NCBI GenBank assembly: GCA_964442745.1
Contig: CAYUAI010000023.1
Span: 1 to 50,425 of the forward strand
Direction: 5' to 3'
Length of the DNA: 50,425 nt
Source of the DNA: CAYUAI01 sp964442745
Lineage (GTDB): Bacteria; Pseudomonadota; Gammaproteobacteria; S012-40
Position 1 is the first letter of the stretch; every line of letters starts with the position of its first letter. Position numbers and translations under genes: made by a program. The notes under the pieces are model-generated. The model made no database searches and was not told the origin of the DNA. It saw only the letters and a program-made list of their open reading frames with translations. Positions 27,178 through 34,969 of the stretch are shown one piece after another.

Positions 27178-28503
27178 ATGCTTGATCCACGACTATTGCG
27201 AAATGAATTAGAATTAGTGACCCAACAATTAGCGCGTCGAGGGTTTGTTTTAGATGCGGATAAATTGGATGCCTTAGAGCAAGAACGCAAGTCCATTCAA
27301 GTACAGACCGAAGCGTTGCAAGCGGAACGTAATCGCCATTCGAAAAGTATCGGCAAAACCAAGGCGGCAGGCGAAGATATCAGCGCTTTGTTGACCGAAG
27401 TGGCTGATTTGGGGGGACAGCTAAAACAACATGAGCAACGTCTTAATGAATTGCAGGACGAGCTGCAAGGGATATTGTTTGGTATTCCAAATATTCCACA
27501 TGAAAGTGTACCAAAAGGCTTGAGCGAAGAAGAAAATGTTGAGATACGACGCTGGGGAGACATTCCTCATTTTTCATTTGCCGCTAAAGATCATGTTGAG
27601 CTCGGGGAGGCGCTAAACCAAATTGATTTTGCCGCTGGGGCGAAAATCAGCGGTTCACGTTTTGTGGTGTTAAATGGCGCGATGGCGCGGCTACATCGTG
27701 CATTGATTCAATTTATGCTAGATCAGCATACGACGGAACATGGTTATCAAGAACACTACGTGCCTTATTTGGTGAATCCAGAGAGTCTTCGTGGCACCGG
27801 TCAGCTCCCAAAATTTTCCGATGACTTATTCGCCATTGCGGCCCATGACCGTGTGGCGATGCCGCTTTATCTTATCCCGACAGCTGAGGTACCATTAACG
27901 AATATGGTGCGAGATATGATTATTGATGCCGAAGATTTGCCGCTTAAATTGGTTGCGCATACACCGTGTTTTCGTAGTGAAGCCGGTTCTTATGGCAAGG
28001 ATACGCGTGGCTTGATTCGCCAGCATCAATTTGAAAAAGTGGAGTTAGTGCAAATCGTTCGACCTGAACAATCTTACGAGGCTTTAGAGCAACTAACACA
28101 ACAGGCCGAAATTATTTTACAGAAATTAAATCTGTGCTACCGTGTGGTGAGCTTGTGTGGCGGAGATATCGGCTTTTCAGCCGCAAAAACCTATGATTTA
28201 GAAGTCTGGTTGCCGGGGCAAAATAAATACCGGGAAATTTCGTCTTGCAGTAATTGTGAAGATTTTCAAGCGCGTCGTTTGATGGCTCGGTGGCGTAATC
28301 CTGACACAGGTAAGCCTGAAATGCTCCATACCTTGAATGGTTCAGGGTTAGCGGTTGGGCGCACGCTGGTTGCCGTTATTGAAAATTACCAAACGGAAGA
28401 GGGTCACATTAACGTGCCAGACGTGTTAGTGCCTTATATGGGAGGTATGACCCAGATTGCTGTCAAGGATCAACCGGCAAGGGTGGCGGTGCCACTGGAT
28501 TAG
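27178..28503 (+). CDS. serS: Seryl-tRNA synthetase
   Basis: A 441-residue class II synthetase that charges tRNA-Ser (and tRNA-Sec where present). Residues 1-105 form the N-terminal coiled-coil tRNA-binding arm (LDALEQERKSIQVQTEALQ, RNRHSKSIGK). Class II motifs are visible: TRGLIRQHQFEKVE (motif 2, about 279-292), SSCSNCEDFQARR, and NGSGLAVGRTLVAVIENY (motif 3, about 391-408). Length fits the bacterial enzyme (about 430). Its last 41 bases overlap a convergent small gene. Confidence 0.96.
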   Translation: MLDPRLLRNELELVTQQLARRGFVLDADKLDALEQERKSIQVQTEALQAERNRHSKSIGKTKAAGEDISALLTEVADLGGQLKQHEQRLNELQDELQGILFGIPNIPHESVPKGLSEEENVEIRRWGDIPHFSFAAKDHVELGEALNQIDFAAGAKISGSRFVVLNGAMARLHRALIQFMLDQHTTEHGYQEHYVPYLVNPESLRGTGQLPKFSDDLFAIAAHDRVAMPLYLIPTAEVPLTNMVRDMIIDAEDLPLKLVAHTPCFRSEAGSYGKDTRGLIRQHQFEKVELVQIVRPEQSYEALEQLTQQAEIILQKLNLCYRVVSLCGGDIGFSAAKTYDLEVWLPGQNKYREISSCSNCEDFQARRLMARWRNPDTGKPEMLHTLNGSGLAVGRTLVAVIENYQTEEGHINVPDVLVPYMGGMTQIAVKDQPARVAVPLD

Positions 28504-28795
28504 TATAAAAATGGGGAGGTACATCTTCGGCTTCAAGTGGTTCTAATGCTAAAAAGGCACCAGAAAATTCGACTTGATCGGGACTCAAAATATTGACAGC
28601 ATAGGTTTTCGGCACTTTACGATGGGCTTCGCCGTGCTGGTCGGCTTGGATACTGATGTGCGCTTCCAAGTCTATTAATACCAGGGTAGGCCCATCATCA
28701 AGTATCTCCACGACTTGACAAAAAACGCCATGATAGTGAACATAAAGGCCAATCATTTCCCGGAGCTGGTTTTGGTTGATGGTAATGCGAGTCAT
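28463..28795 (-). CDS. Conserved-looking small hypothetical protein
   Basis: A 110-residue protein that I do not recognise. It begins TRITINQNQLREMIGLYVHY, contains the strand-rich segment CQVVEILDDGPTLVLIDLEA and a basic segment HGEAHRKVPKTYAVNIL, and ends in a proline-rich tail. No signal peptide or TM helix is apparent. The N-terminal half looks like a small beta-barrel (SH3-like) protein. Its 3' end overlaps the last 41 bases of serS on the other strand. The amino-acid composition is balanced and the codon use looks real, so I keep it as a gene. Function unknown. Confidence 0.6.
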   Translation of the reverse strand: MTRITINQNQLREMIGLYVHYHGVFCQVVEILDDGPTLVLIDLEAHISIQADQHGEAHRKVPKTYAVNILSPDQVEFSGAFLALEPLEAEDVPPHFYTNPVAPPPLPVDP

Positions 28796-29142
28796 GTCGA
28801 TGCTGTTTGGTTATTTGTAAAAGGGTTATGAAACAATATGAAAGCATCTGGCAAATCATTTTGATATCCTATCGGGCTTGCATTGCAGCTTACTGCCATT
28901 TTCATCACTTGACTGCCATCTGCTTTACAGTTAATAACATAACGTCAACCTGACGAGAAGGCAAGAATTAAGTGGATAGGATTTTTAATGTTCAATGGCA
29001 TGCTAAAAAGCAATTGCCCAATGGTATTCTGAGCGTCGTTTAGGGACATGGCAATACATAGCGGCGGGTGTTTATTCAAAGGCATGTCTGTGAATTTCGC
29101 GCTAGCTATTTTCCGATTAAAAAAAGGGGAGCTATTTTAACG
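28796..29142. other. Intergenic region without a recognised feature
   Basis: About 350 bases between a divergent pair. I looked for a tRNA-Ser gene and for ORFs with ribosome sites and found none. The stretch ending AAAAAAAGGGGAGC supplies the ribosome site for the phosphatase gene. Confidence 0.4.
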
Positions 29143-29622
29143 ATGAATAAAGTTAATATTCTTTTTGTTTGTATGGGAAATATCTGTCGTTCGCCAACCG
29201 CCGAAGGGGTGTTTGCACATCATTGCGAACAAGCCGGTGTGCTTGATCGGCTATTGATCGATTCGGCCGGTACCCATGCTTATCATGTGGGTGAGCCCCC
29301 GGATTCGCGTGCCCAGCAAGCGGCATTGGCCAGAGGGATCGATTTAAGTCAGCAGAAAGCGCGCCGGGTGGGGGCGGATGATTTTGACCTATTTGATTAT
29401 ATTTTGGTCATGGATTCGGATAATTTGTCGACGCTGGATAATGCCTGTCCAGCGGCGCATAAGCATAAAATAAAACTGTTTATGGAATTTGCACCTGATA
29501 TGAAAACTTTGGCAGTACCGGACCCTTATTATGGTGGGTCTAACGGCTTTGATCGGGTGCTTGATTTAATCGATGAAGCATCGAAAGGGTTGTTAGTACA
29601 CCTGCGTCAAAGTGATTTCTAG
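29143..29622 (+). CDS. Low-molecular-weight protein-tyrosine phosphatase
   Basis: A 159-residue cysteine phosphatase. The P-loop CMGNICRS (C-x5-R-S) lies at about residues 10-17 (VCMGNICRSPTAEG), and the general-acid loop is VPDPYYGG (about 124-131, Asp before the two tyrosines). The start at 29143 follows AGGGGAG; an upstream in-frame start at 29068 would add 25 residues before the family's normal N-terminus. Relatives such as Wzb dephosphorylate tyrosine kinases that control polysaccharide export, but others have a general role. It is not adjacent to a Wzc kinase here, so its target is unknown. Confidence 0.9.
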   Translation: MNKVNILFVCMGNICRSPTAEGVFAHHCEQAGVLDRLLIDSAGTHAYHVGEPPDSRAQQAALARGIDLSQQKARRVGADDFDLFDYILVMDSDNLSTLDNACPAAHKHKIKLFMEFAPDMKTLAVPDPYYGGSNGFDRVLDLIDEASKGLLVHLRQSDF

Positions 29623-29771
29623 CAATAGGATTTGGTTTGCCAGGGTGCCGGGAATGTATGAAAAAAATCAAACCAGCTCATAAAACTGCCTTGGTGCTTT
29701 CATTGGCATCGTGTATCATTCGTCATTGATCATCCAGGTTTCCTTTGTTGTTGCATAGCGTTGTAGATAAA

Positions 29772-30870
29772 ATGATAGAAATAAATCCAATTACTTACCA
29801 AATTGCCGACCTGAAAACGCGAAGTGAAGCGTTGAGGGGGTATCTTTGACTTTGATCACAAAAGCGAAAAATTATTAGAAGTTATCCGTGAACTAGAACA
29901 ACCGAATGTCTGGAATGACCCAGCGCGTGCCCAGGCGCTGGGGAAGGAGCGAGCCTCGCTAGAGCGGGTGGTCGCTACCTTAGCGCAGGTGGGGCAAGGG
30001 CTGGAGGACACTCAAGAATTGTTGCAACTGGCGGTCGAGGAAAATGATCAGGCCACCATTGAGTCGGTGATCAATGACGTGAATCAGCTCGCGCAGCAGG
30101 TGGCCGAACTTGAGTTTCGCCGCATGTTCTCTGGGGAAATGGATGTCAATAATGCGTATTTAGATATTCAGTCAGGCTCGGGGGGTACGGAAGCGCAAGA
30201 TTGGGCTGAAATGTTATTGCGTATGTATTTGCGATGGGGCGAGCGGCGTGGCTGCAAAACTGAAATCATTGAATTATCCCCCGGTGAGGTGGCCGGTATT
30301 AAAAGTGCCACCGTGTTATTTACGGCTGAATATAGTTATGGTTGGCTACGAACCGAAACCGGTGTGCATCGCTTGGTAAGAAAATCTCCGTTTGATTCGG
30401 GCAGTCGTCGGCATACTTCATTTGCTTCGGTATTTGTTTCGCCGGAAGTGGATGAAAATTTTGATATCGAAATCAATCCAGCGGATCTGAGGATCGATAC
30501 TTACCGAGCCTCCGGGGCGGGCGGGCAGCATGTTAACCGGACAGATTCGGCGGTACGTATTACCCATAATCCCACCGGTACGGTGGTGCAATGTCAAAAT
30601 GATCGTTCCCAACATAAGAATAAAGCCTCAGCGATGAAACAACTCAAAGCGAAGCTCTATGAGCTGGAAATGCATCATCGGAGTGCGGAAAAACAAGCCT
30701 TAGAGGATACCAAGGCCGATATAGGTTGGGGCAGTCAAATACGCTCTTATGTGCTGGATCAGTCGCGTATTAAAGATTTGCGTACTGGCATGGAAACTGG
30801 TAATACTCAGGCGGTACTCGACGGTGATCTAGACGTATTTATTGAAGCGAGCCTAAAGAGCGGGCTGTAA
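29772..30870 (+). CDS. prfB: Peptide chain release factor 2 (programmed +1 frameshift)
   Basis: RF2 recognises UGA and UAA and triggers peptide release. The gene is read in two frames: 25 codons from the ATG at 29772 to CTT at 29844, then a TGA at 29847-29849, with the main frame continuing from GAC at 29848 to 30870. This gives a 365-residue product, the same length as E. coli RF2. The catalytic GGQ is present in SGAGGQHVNRTDSA, and the anticodon-like SPF tripeptide in RKSPFDSGSRRH. The residue before the GGQ block is Ala (YRASGAGGQ), the common form, not the Thr found in E. coli K-12. It is followed by lysS 31 bases later, as in many proteobacteria. Confidence 0.96.
29835..29849 (+). promoter_or_regulatory. 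prfB autoregulatory +1 frameshift site
   Basis: AGGGGG-TAT-CTT-TGA: an internal Shine-Dalgarno-like AGGGGG three bases before the slippery CTT followed by the in-frame UGA and then C. When RF2 is scarce the ribosome slips +1 from CUU to UUU and continues. Layout and spacing match the established site. Confidence 0.95.
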
Positions 30871-30901
30871 CAAACATAGCTAACCTATATTTATTTTATC
30901 C

Positions 30902-32431
30902 ATGACAAACGAAAAGCAAACTTCAAAGACTGAATCAGAAATTGACGAAAATGAATTGATCGCTCAACGTCGATCAAAGTTAGCGGCGTTGCGTGAGCAA
31001 GGCACTGTCTTTCCCAATGATTTTCGGCGCAATAGTGTGGCGGGGGACATTCACGCCGCGTATGACAATAAGGATAGCGCTTTTTTTGAAGATAACCCGA
31101 TTCGGGTGTCAATTGCGGGTCGAATGATGACCCGTCGGGTGATGGGAAAGGCCAGTTTTGCCCATCTGCAGGATATGTCAGGGCAGATGCAGTTGTTTAT
31201 ATCCAGGGACAATTTACCGGAAGGTATTTATAACAACGATTTTAAAAAATGGGATATTGGCGATATTCTCGGGGCTGAAGGGGTTTTGTTTCACACCAAA
31301 ACAGGTGAATTGTCCATCAAAGTCGATGAGATACGTTTGTTAACTAAAGCATTACGTCCATTGCCTGAAAAATTTAAAGGACTCTCTGATCAAGAAACCA
31401 AGTATCGGCAACGTTATTTGGATTTGATCATGAGTGAAAAAACGCGTAATAATTTTCGAATACGCTCGCAAGTCATTGCTGAAATACGTCATTACCTGAT
31501 CGACAAACAGTTCCTCGAAGTGGAAACGCCGATGATGCAAACAATACCAGGCGGCGCAACGGCGCGACCATTTACGACATATCATAATGCCTTAGGCCTT
31601 GATTTGTATTTGCGAGTGGCCCCTGAGCTGTATTTAAAGCGATTAGTGGTGGGTGGTTTTGAGCGAGTGTTCGAGATTAACCGTAACTTTCGCAACGAAG
31701 GCTTGTCAACGCGGCATAACCCTGAATTCACCATGCTTGAGTTTTATGAAGCCTATGCCAACTATCATGACCTGATGGATTTGACAGAAGATATGTTGCG
31801 TCAAATTGCGCAAAAAATATTGGGTACCACCCAGATTGTCTACCAAGGTGAAACCTATGATTTTGGTAAACCGTTTGTGCGTATGAGTGTGAAAGAAGCG
31901 ATTTTGCATTACAATCCAGATTTAACCGCTGCGCAACTGGATGGCTTAAATTCAGCGAAGCAAATTGCGCAAGCCTTAAAAATTCCTTTGAAGGATAACT
32001 GGGGATTGGGCAAAATACACATCGAAATATTTGAAAAAACCGTGGAACACCAATTGAAAGATCCGACATTTATTACGGCCTATCCTACGGAAGTCTCTCC
32101 TTTGGCGCGGCGTAATGATGAGAATCCACAGGTCACCGATCGGTTTGAGTTTTTTGTCGGAGGGCGGGAGATTGCCAATGGTTTTTCAGAGCTCAATGAT
32201 GCGGAAGATCAAGCGGAACGTTTTCGCAAACAAGTCGCGGAGAAAGACGCCGGCGATGAGGAAGCCATGCATTACGATGAAGATTACATCATTGCGCTAG
32301 AACATGGGATGCCACCGACCGCTGGCGAAGGAATTGGTATTGATCGGTTAGTGATGTTATTCACCGATGCGCCTTCCATCCGGGATGTATTATTGTTTCC
32401 TCACATGCGTCCGGTAGTTCCATCGAATTAG
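30902..32431 (+). CDS. lysS: Lysyl-tRNA synthetase (class II)
   Basis: A 509-residue class II synthetase that charges tRNA-Lys. An N-terminal OB-fold anticodon-binding domain (VSIAGRMMTRRVMGKASFAH, residues about 68-87) precedes the catalytic domain. Motif 2 is RVFEINRNFRNEG (about 257-269) and motif 3 is GEGIGIDRLVMLFTD (about 482-496). Length matches E. coli LysRS (505). It follows prfB with a 31-base gap and is probably cotranscribed. Confidence 0.96.
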   Translation: MTNEKQTSKTESEIDENELIAQRRSKLAALREQGTVFPNDFRRNSVAGDIHAAYDNKDSAFFEDNPIRVSIAGRMMTRRVMGKASFAHLQDMSGQMQLFISRDNLPEGIYNNDFKKWDIGDILGAEGVLFHTKTGELSIKVDEIRLLTKALRPLPEKFKGLSDQETKYRQRYLDLIMSEKTRNNFRIRSQVIAEIRHYLIDKQFLEVETPMMQTIPGGATARPFTTYHNALGLDLYLRVAPELYLKRLVVGGFERVFEINRNFRNEGLSTRHNPEFTMLEFYEAYANYHDLMDLTEDMLRQIAQKILGTTQIVYQGETYDFGKPFVRMSVKEAILHYNPDLTAAQLDGLNSAKQIAQALKIPLKDNWGLGKIHIEIFEKTVEHQLKDPTFITAYPTEVSPLARRNDENPQVTDRFEFFVGGREIANGFSELNDAEDQAERFRKQVAEKDAGDEEAMHYDEDYIIALEHGMPPTAGEGIGIDRLVMLFTDAPSIRDVLLFPHMRPVVPSN

Positions 32432-32433
32432 TA

Positions 32434-32943
32434 TTACCATTGCTGAATAATAAATACGGGCTTGAGTCGTTTTAATTGGTTTTTTACTTTTAATGCAATA
32501 AATACGGGCTTGTTTTTCTTTTTGACAAAATCGTGGGTGATACGACGGCGAAATCTCGATTTTTGTGCATCGAGTCCCTGGATTTCTGCAATTAATTGAT
32601 AATTGCCAGGCGGCAGTGTGTCGTTGCTATAGAGTGGGTGTACTGCGCCTTTACTTAACGCGTTTGTTTCCAGGGGCGAATAACGAATTTTGGCGATGGG
32701 TTGTTTGTTGAGTTGCACGTTAAGGGTATTGACGGAAAAAAAATCGCCTTCGTCGATGACCAGAAAAACATGCACCTGATTTGGCGTGGCCGAGAGCAGT
32801 TCTTCTTCAAATGCAGCCAGGTCACGTTTGATTTCACGGGCTTTCGTGGTCACTGAGCTTGCATTGATTAAACTAGTAAACGTTAAGCTAACAGCAAAAA
32901 TTATCAACCAAGCGATGGTGAGCCGTGGTTTGGTTTTCATCAT
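32434..32943 (-). CDS. Exported hypothetical protein, cotranscribed with ygfZ
   Basis: A 169-residue protein that I do not recognise. Residues 8-29 are a hydrophobic signal segment (LTIAWLIIFAVSLTFTSLI, ending NASS). A charged helix (TKAREIKRDLAAFEEELL) follows, then a beta-rich part in which DTLPPGNYQLIAEIQG resembles a PEGA- or Ig-like surface strand, and a basic C-terminus. The start at 32943 (or the adjacent ATG at 32940) lies one base after the ygfZ stop, so it is read as the second gene of that operon. Its stop is 2 bases from the lysS stop on the other strand. Periplasmic location is inferred from the signal; function unknown. Confidence 0.6.
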   Translation of the reverse strand: MMKTKPRLTIAWLIIFAVSLTFTSLINASSVTTKAREIKRDLAAFEEELLSATPNQVHVFLVIDEGDFFSVNTLNVQLNKQPIAKIRYSPLETNALSKGAVHPLYSNDTLPPGNYQLIAEIQGLDAQKSRFRRRITHDFVKKKNKPVFIALKVKNQLKRLKPVFIIQQW

Positions 32944-32944
32944 T

Positions 32945-34006
32945 TTACTGTTTGGCATGACCCAGCGTAATCTCATAAGGTAAGTCCAGTAATTTGATGG
33001 CAGCGCCGGTTGGACTGCCGAGATGGATATTTGAATCCGTCGCGCTCTTGGTTTGCAAAACACACAAGGCTTGGTAGCCACCTTCGGGGGCGGCTTGGGC
33101 ATCGACGAGGGTGCCAATGCTTTGCGTGTTGCTGCTGTTGGCTTCGTATAGCTGAGTGCCTGGCAGCGGCCTTTCGGCGCTATCAATTTGGGTTAGATAC
33201 ATGCGTTTTTTTAGGTTGCCTAAATAATGCATGCGTGCGATGACTTCTTGTCCAGGATAGCAGCCCTTGGTAAAGCTGATGCCTGCGATGGACGGAAAGT
33301 TGATCATTTGCGCGACAAAACTTTCTTGGGTTTCTGGGTAGAGGCTGGGAATGCCTGCCTGGATGTCTAACAGACGCCAAATACTTGTGCCGGCTTTTTG
33401 ATATGTCTTGGAAAGCGTACGCCAGCTTTGTTGTAAAGGTTCCAGCTCGGCATAGAGGATAGCGCGTGCTTGCTGTCCCGGAATGCGTAAACAATGTATG
33501 TCTGGCTGGGTACTGATGTCATAAGTCTGTGGCGGTAATTGGAGTCCGATGCTGTTCAGTGGTGCGACAATGTCTGGCCCGCTGATTCCCATGGCGATCA
33601 GCGTCTCGCTGACATCATCCAAGGTTACTTTAGCGCGTAACACGAACATCCGGAGTCGCTTAAGGGTGGTCTCTAAAATGGCGTGCGGTAAATGTAAATA
33701 AAACGCCTCTTGCATTGGAAATAAATAAAAACTGGCAACCATGCGTCCTTTCGGGTTGTTATAGCTATTGAGCTGGCCTTTGTGTTCGTTGATCAGGGTG
33801 AGATCATTACTGAATTGACCTTGCAAAAAGGTTTGCGCTTCTTCGCCTTCGATGCGGATAATACCTAAGTGGGAAAGGTCATAGATCATATTTTGGGTGG
33901 GTGAGGCCTGCAATTCTGCGGCGAAATCCCCAAAATGATCCACCTCACCCTGATTGGTTATTTTGGCCCCTTTTTCGATCATAAAATTTGTCCAAGTGTG
34001 CTTCAT
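32945..34006 (-). CDS. ygfZ: Folate-binding protein YgfZ (GcvT-like)
   Basis: A 353-residue protein related to the T-protein of glycine cleavage. It uses folate to help maintenance or repair of Fe-S cluster enzymes such as MiaB and succinate dehydrogenase. The signature K-G-C-[FY]-x-G-Q-E is present as KGCYPGQEVIARMHYLG (around residue 243). The N-terminal folate region includes LSHLGIIRIEGEEAQTFLQG and FSNDL. AAGAAGG lies before the ATG. It is divergent from the sdh operon, whose Fe-S subunit could be one of its clients. Confidence 0.92.
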   Translation of the reverse strand: MKHTWTNFMIEKGAKITNQGEVDHFGDFAAELQASPTQNMIYDLSHLGIIRIEGEEAQTFLQGQFSNDLTLINEHKGQLNSYNNPKGRMVASFYLFPMQEAFYLHLPHAILETTLKRLRMFVLRAKVTLDDVSETLIAMGISGPDIVAPLNSIGLQLPPQTYDISTQPDIHCLRIPGQQARAILYAELEPLQQSWRTLSKTYQKAGTSIWRLLDIQAGIPSLYPETQESFVAQMINFPSIAGISFTKGCYPGQEVIARMHYLGNLKKRMYLTQIDSAERPLPGTQLYEANSSNTQSIGTLVDAQAAPEGGYQALCVLQTKSATDSNIHLGSPTGAAIKLLDLPYEITLGHAKQ

Positions 34007-34047
34007 GTAACCTTCTTGTTTAATTTGTATTCATCAACGTAAATGCA

Positions 34048-34077
34048 TTGACAAAATTATCAACGATAGTTACTAAT
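34048..34077 (+). promoter_or_regulatory. Candidate sdh operon promoter
   Basis: TTGACA at 34048-34053 is followed 18 bases later by ACTAAT (4 of 6 to TATAAT). Transcription would start near 34084, giving a leader of about 160 bases before the sdhC start at 34245. Perfect -35, modest -10. Confidence 0.4.
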
Positions 34078-34244
34078 GAATGCAAGGTCCAATTAAATTT
34101 AGCCGTGAGACTGGCTTGATGGTTATGTTTAATGTGACAGGATTTACTGAAATTTCTGCAACGAAAATTAGTTGGGCAAGGCCACGAATAATCATCTATG
34201 ATTATGTAAGTCTTCATTATTTTACCAAGGGACAGTATCATCGC

Positions 34245-34631
34245 ATGCGGACGACCCTGAACAAAGACCGACCTAAGTATCTTAATTTGCTTCGTATTCG
34301 TTTGCCCATTACCGGCGTATTGTCCATTGCGCATCGTCTTTCAGGGGGACTGTTGGTGGTGGCGATTCCCTTTTTTATTTATTTATTGTCTTTATCATTG
34401 GGGGGTGCTCAAGGTTTTACCGATGCCCAAGCACTGTTGAATTTATCAATCGTAAAATGGGTGTTATTGATTACGTTTTGGGCATTGATGCATCACTTTT
34501 TGGCCGGCATTCGCTTTCTATTGTTGGATATTGATATTGGTCACCATCGAACTCAAGCTCGGCAGAGTGCTTGGGTGGTTTTTATCGGGGAAATGATGGC
34601 GGTATTGCTATTGCTAGGCTGGTTGTTATGA
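34245..34631 (+). CDS. sdhC: Succinate dehydrogenase cytochrome b556 subunit
   Basis: A 128-residue inner-membrane anchor with three TM helices (about 28-50, 66-88, 104-126). The family signature RLPITGVLSIAHRLSGGLL is at about residues 17-35 (the IxHRxSG quinone-site motif), and MHHFLAGIRFLLLDI carries the haem-ligand histidine region. I chose the ATG at 34245 (RTTLNKDRPKYLNLLRI), which matches family length and follows AAGGGA; the longer reading from 34080 would begin upstream of the likely transcript start. It overlaps sdhD by four bases (ATGA). Confidence 0.93.
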   Translation: MRTTLNKDRPKYLNLLRIRLPITGVLSIAHRLSGGLLVVAIPFFIYLLSLSLGGAQGFTDAQALLNLSIVKWVLLITFWALMHHFLAGIRFLLLDIDIGHHRTQARQSAWVVFIGEMMAVLLLLGWLL

Positions 34632-34969
34632 GTTCATCGTCAGGCGGATTACGACCTTGGTTAATGCAGCGTTTATCGGCGGTGTATATTGGTCTTTTTT
34701 TGATTTTTTTTACCGCGATGTTAATTGGTAATCCGCCACTTGATTATCAAGCGTGGCGGCAGTGGGTAATGCACCCATTGAATAATGTACTTTTCTTGTT
34801 ATTTTGGTTGGCACTGCTGTTACATGGCTGGGTGGGTATTCGCGATGTATTAATGGATTATATTTCCATTTTTGCATTACGTCTGCTGTTATTGGCTTTG
34901 TTTGGTTTATTTTTTATCGCCATGTTTGCATGGTCGGTAAGTGTCTTATTAGGCGTGGTCGTCACATGA
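34628..34969 (+). CDS. sdhD: Succinate dehydrogenase hydrophobic anchor subunit
   Basis: A 113-residue anchor protein with three TM helices. RPWLMQRLSAVYIGLFL at the N-terminus and LLHGWVGIRDVLMDYI in the middle are typical of SdhD; the His of LLHGW is in the haem b ligand position and the DY pair is the quinone-site region. Its start and stop overlap the neighbours as ATGA at both ends, so sdhC-sdhD-sdhA are translationally coupled. Confidence 0.92.
   Translation: MSSSSGGLRPWLMQRLSAVYIGLFLIFFTAMLIGNPPLDYQAWRQWVMHPLNNVLFLLFWLALLLHGWVGIRDVLMDYISIFALRLLLLALFGLFFIAMFAWSVSVLLGVVVT

Noticed and set aside
28796..29142. tRNA gene near serS
   Set aside because: No cloverleaf, TTCGAATC-type T-loop or CCA end could be found by eye in this gap or in the other intergenic regions.
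34080..34244. 55-codon N-terminal extension of sdhC
   Set aside because: It would begin upstream of the likely transcript start and makes the protein longer than the family; the ATG at 34245 gives the standard length and N-terminus.
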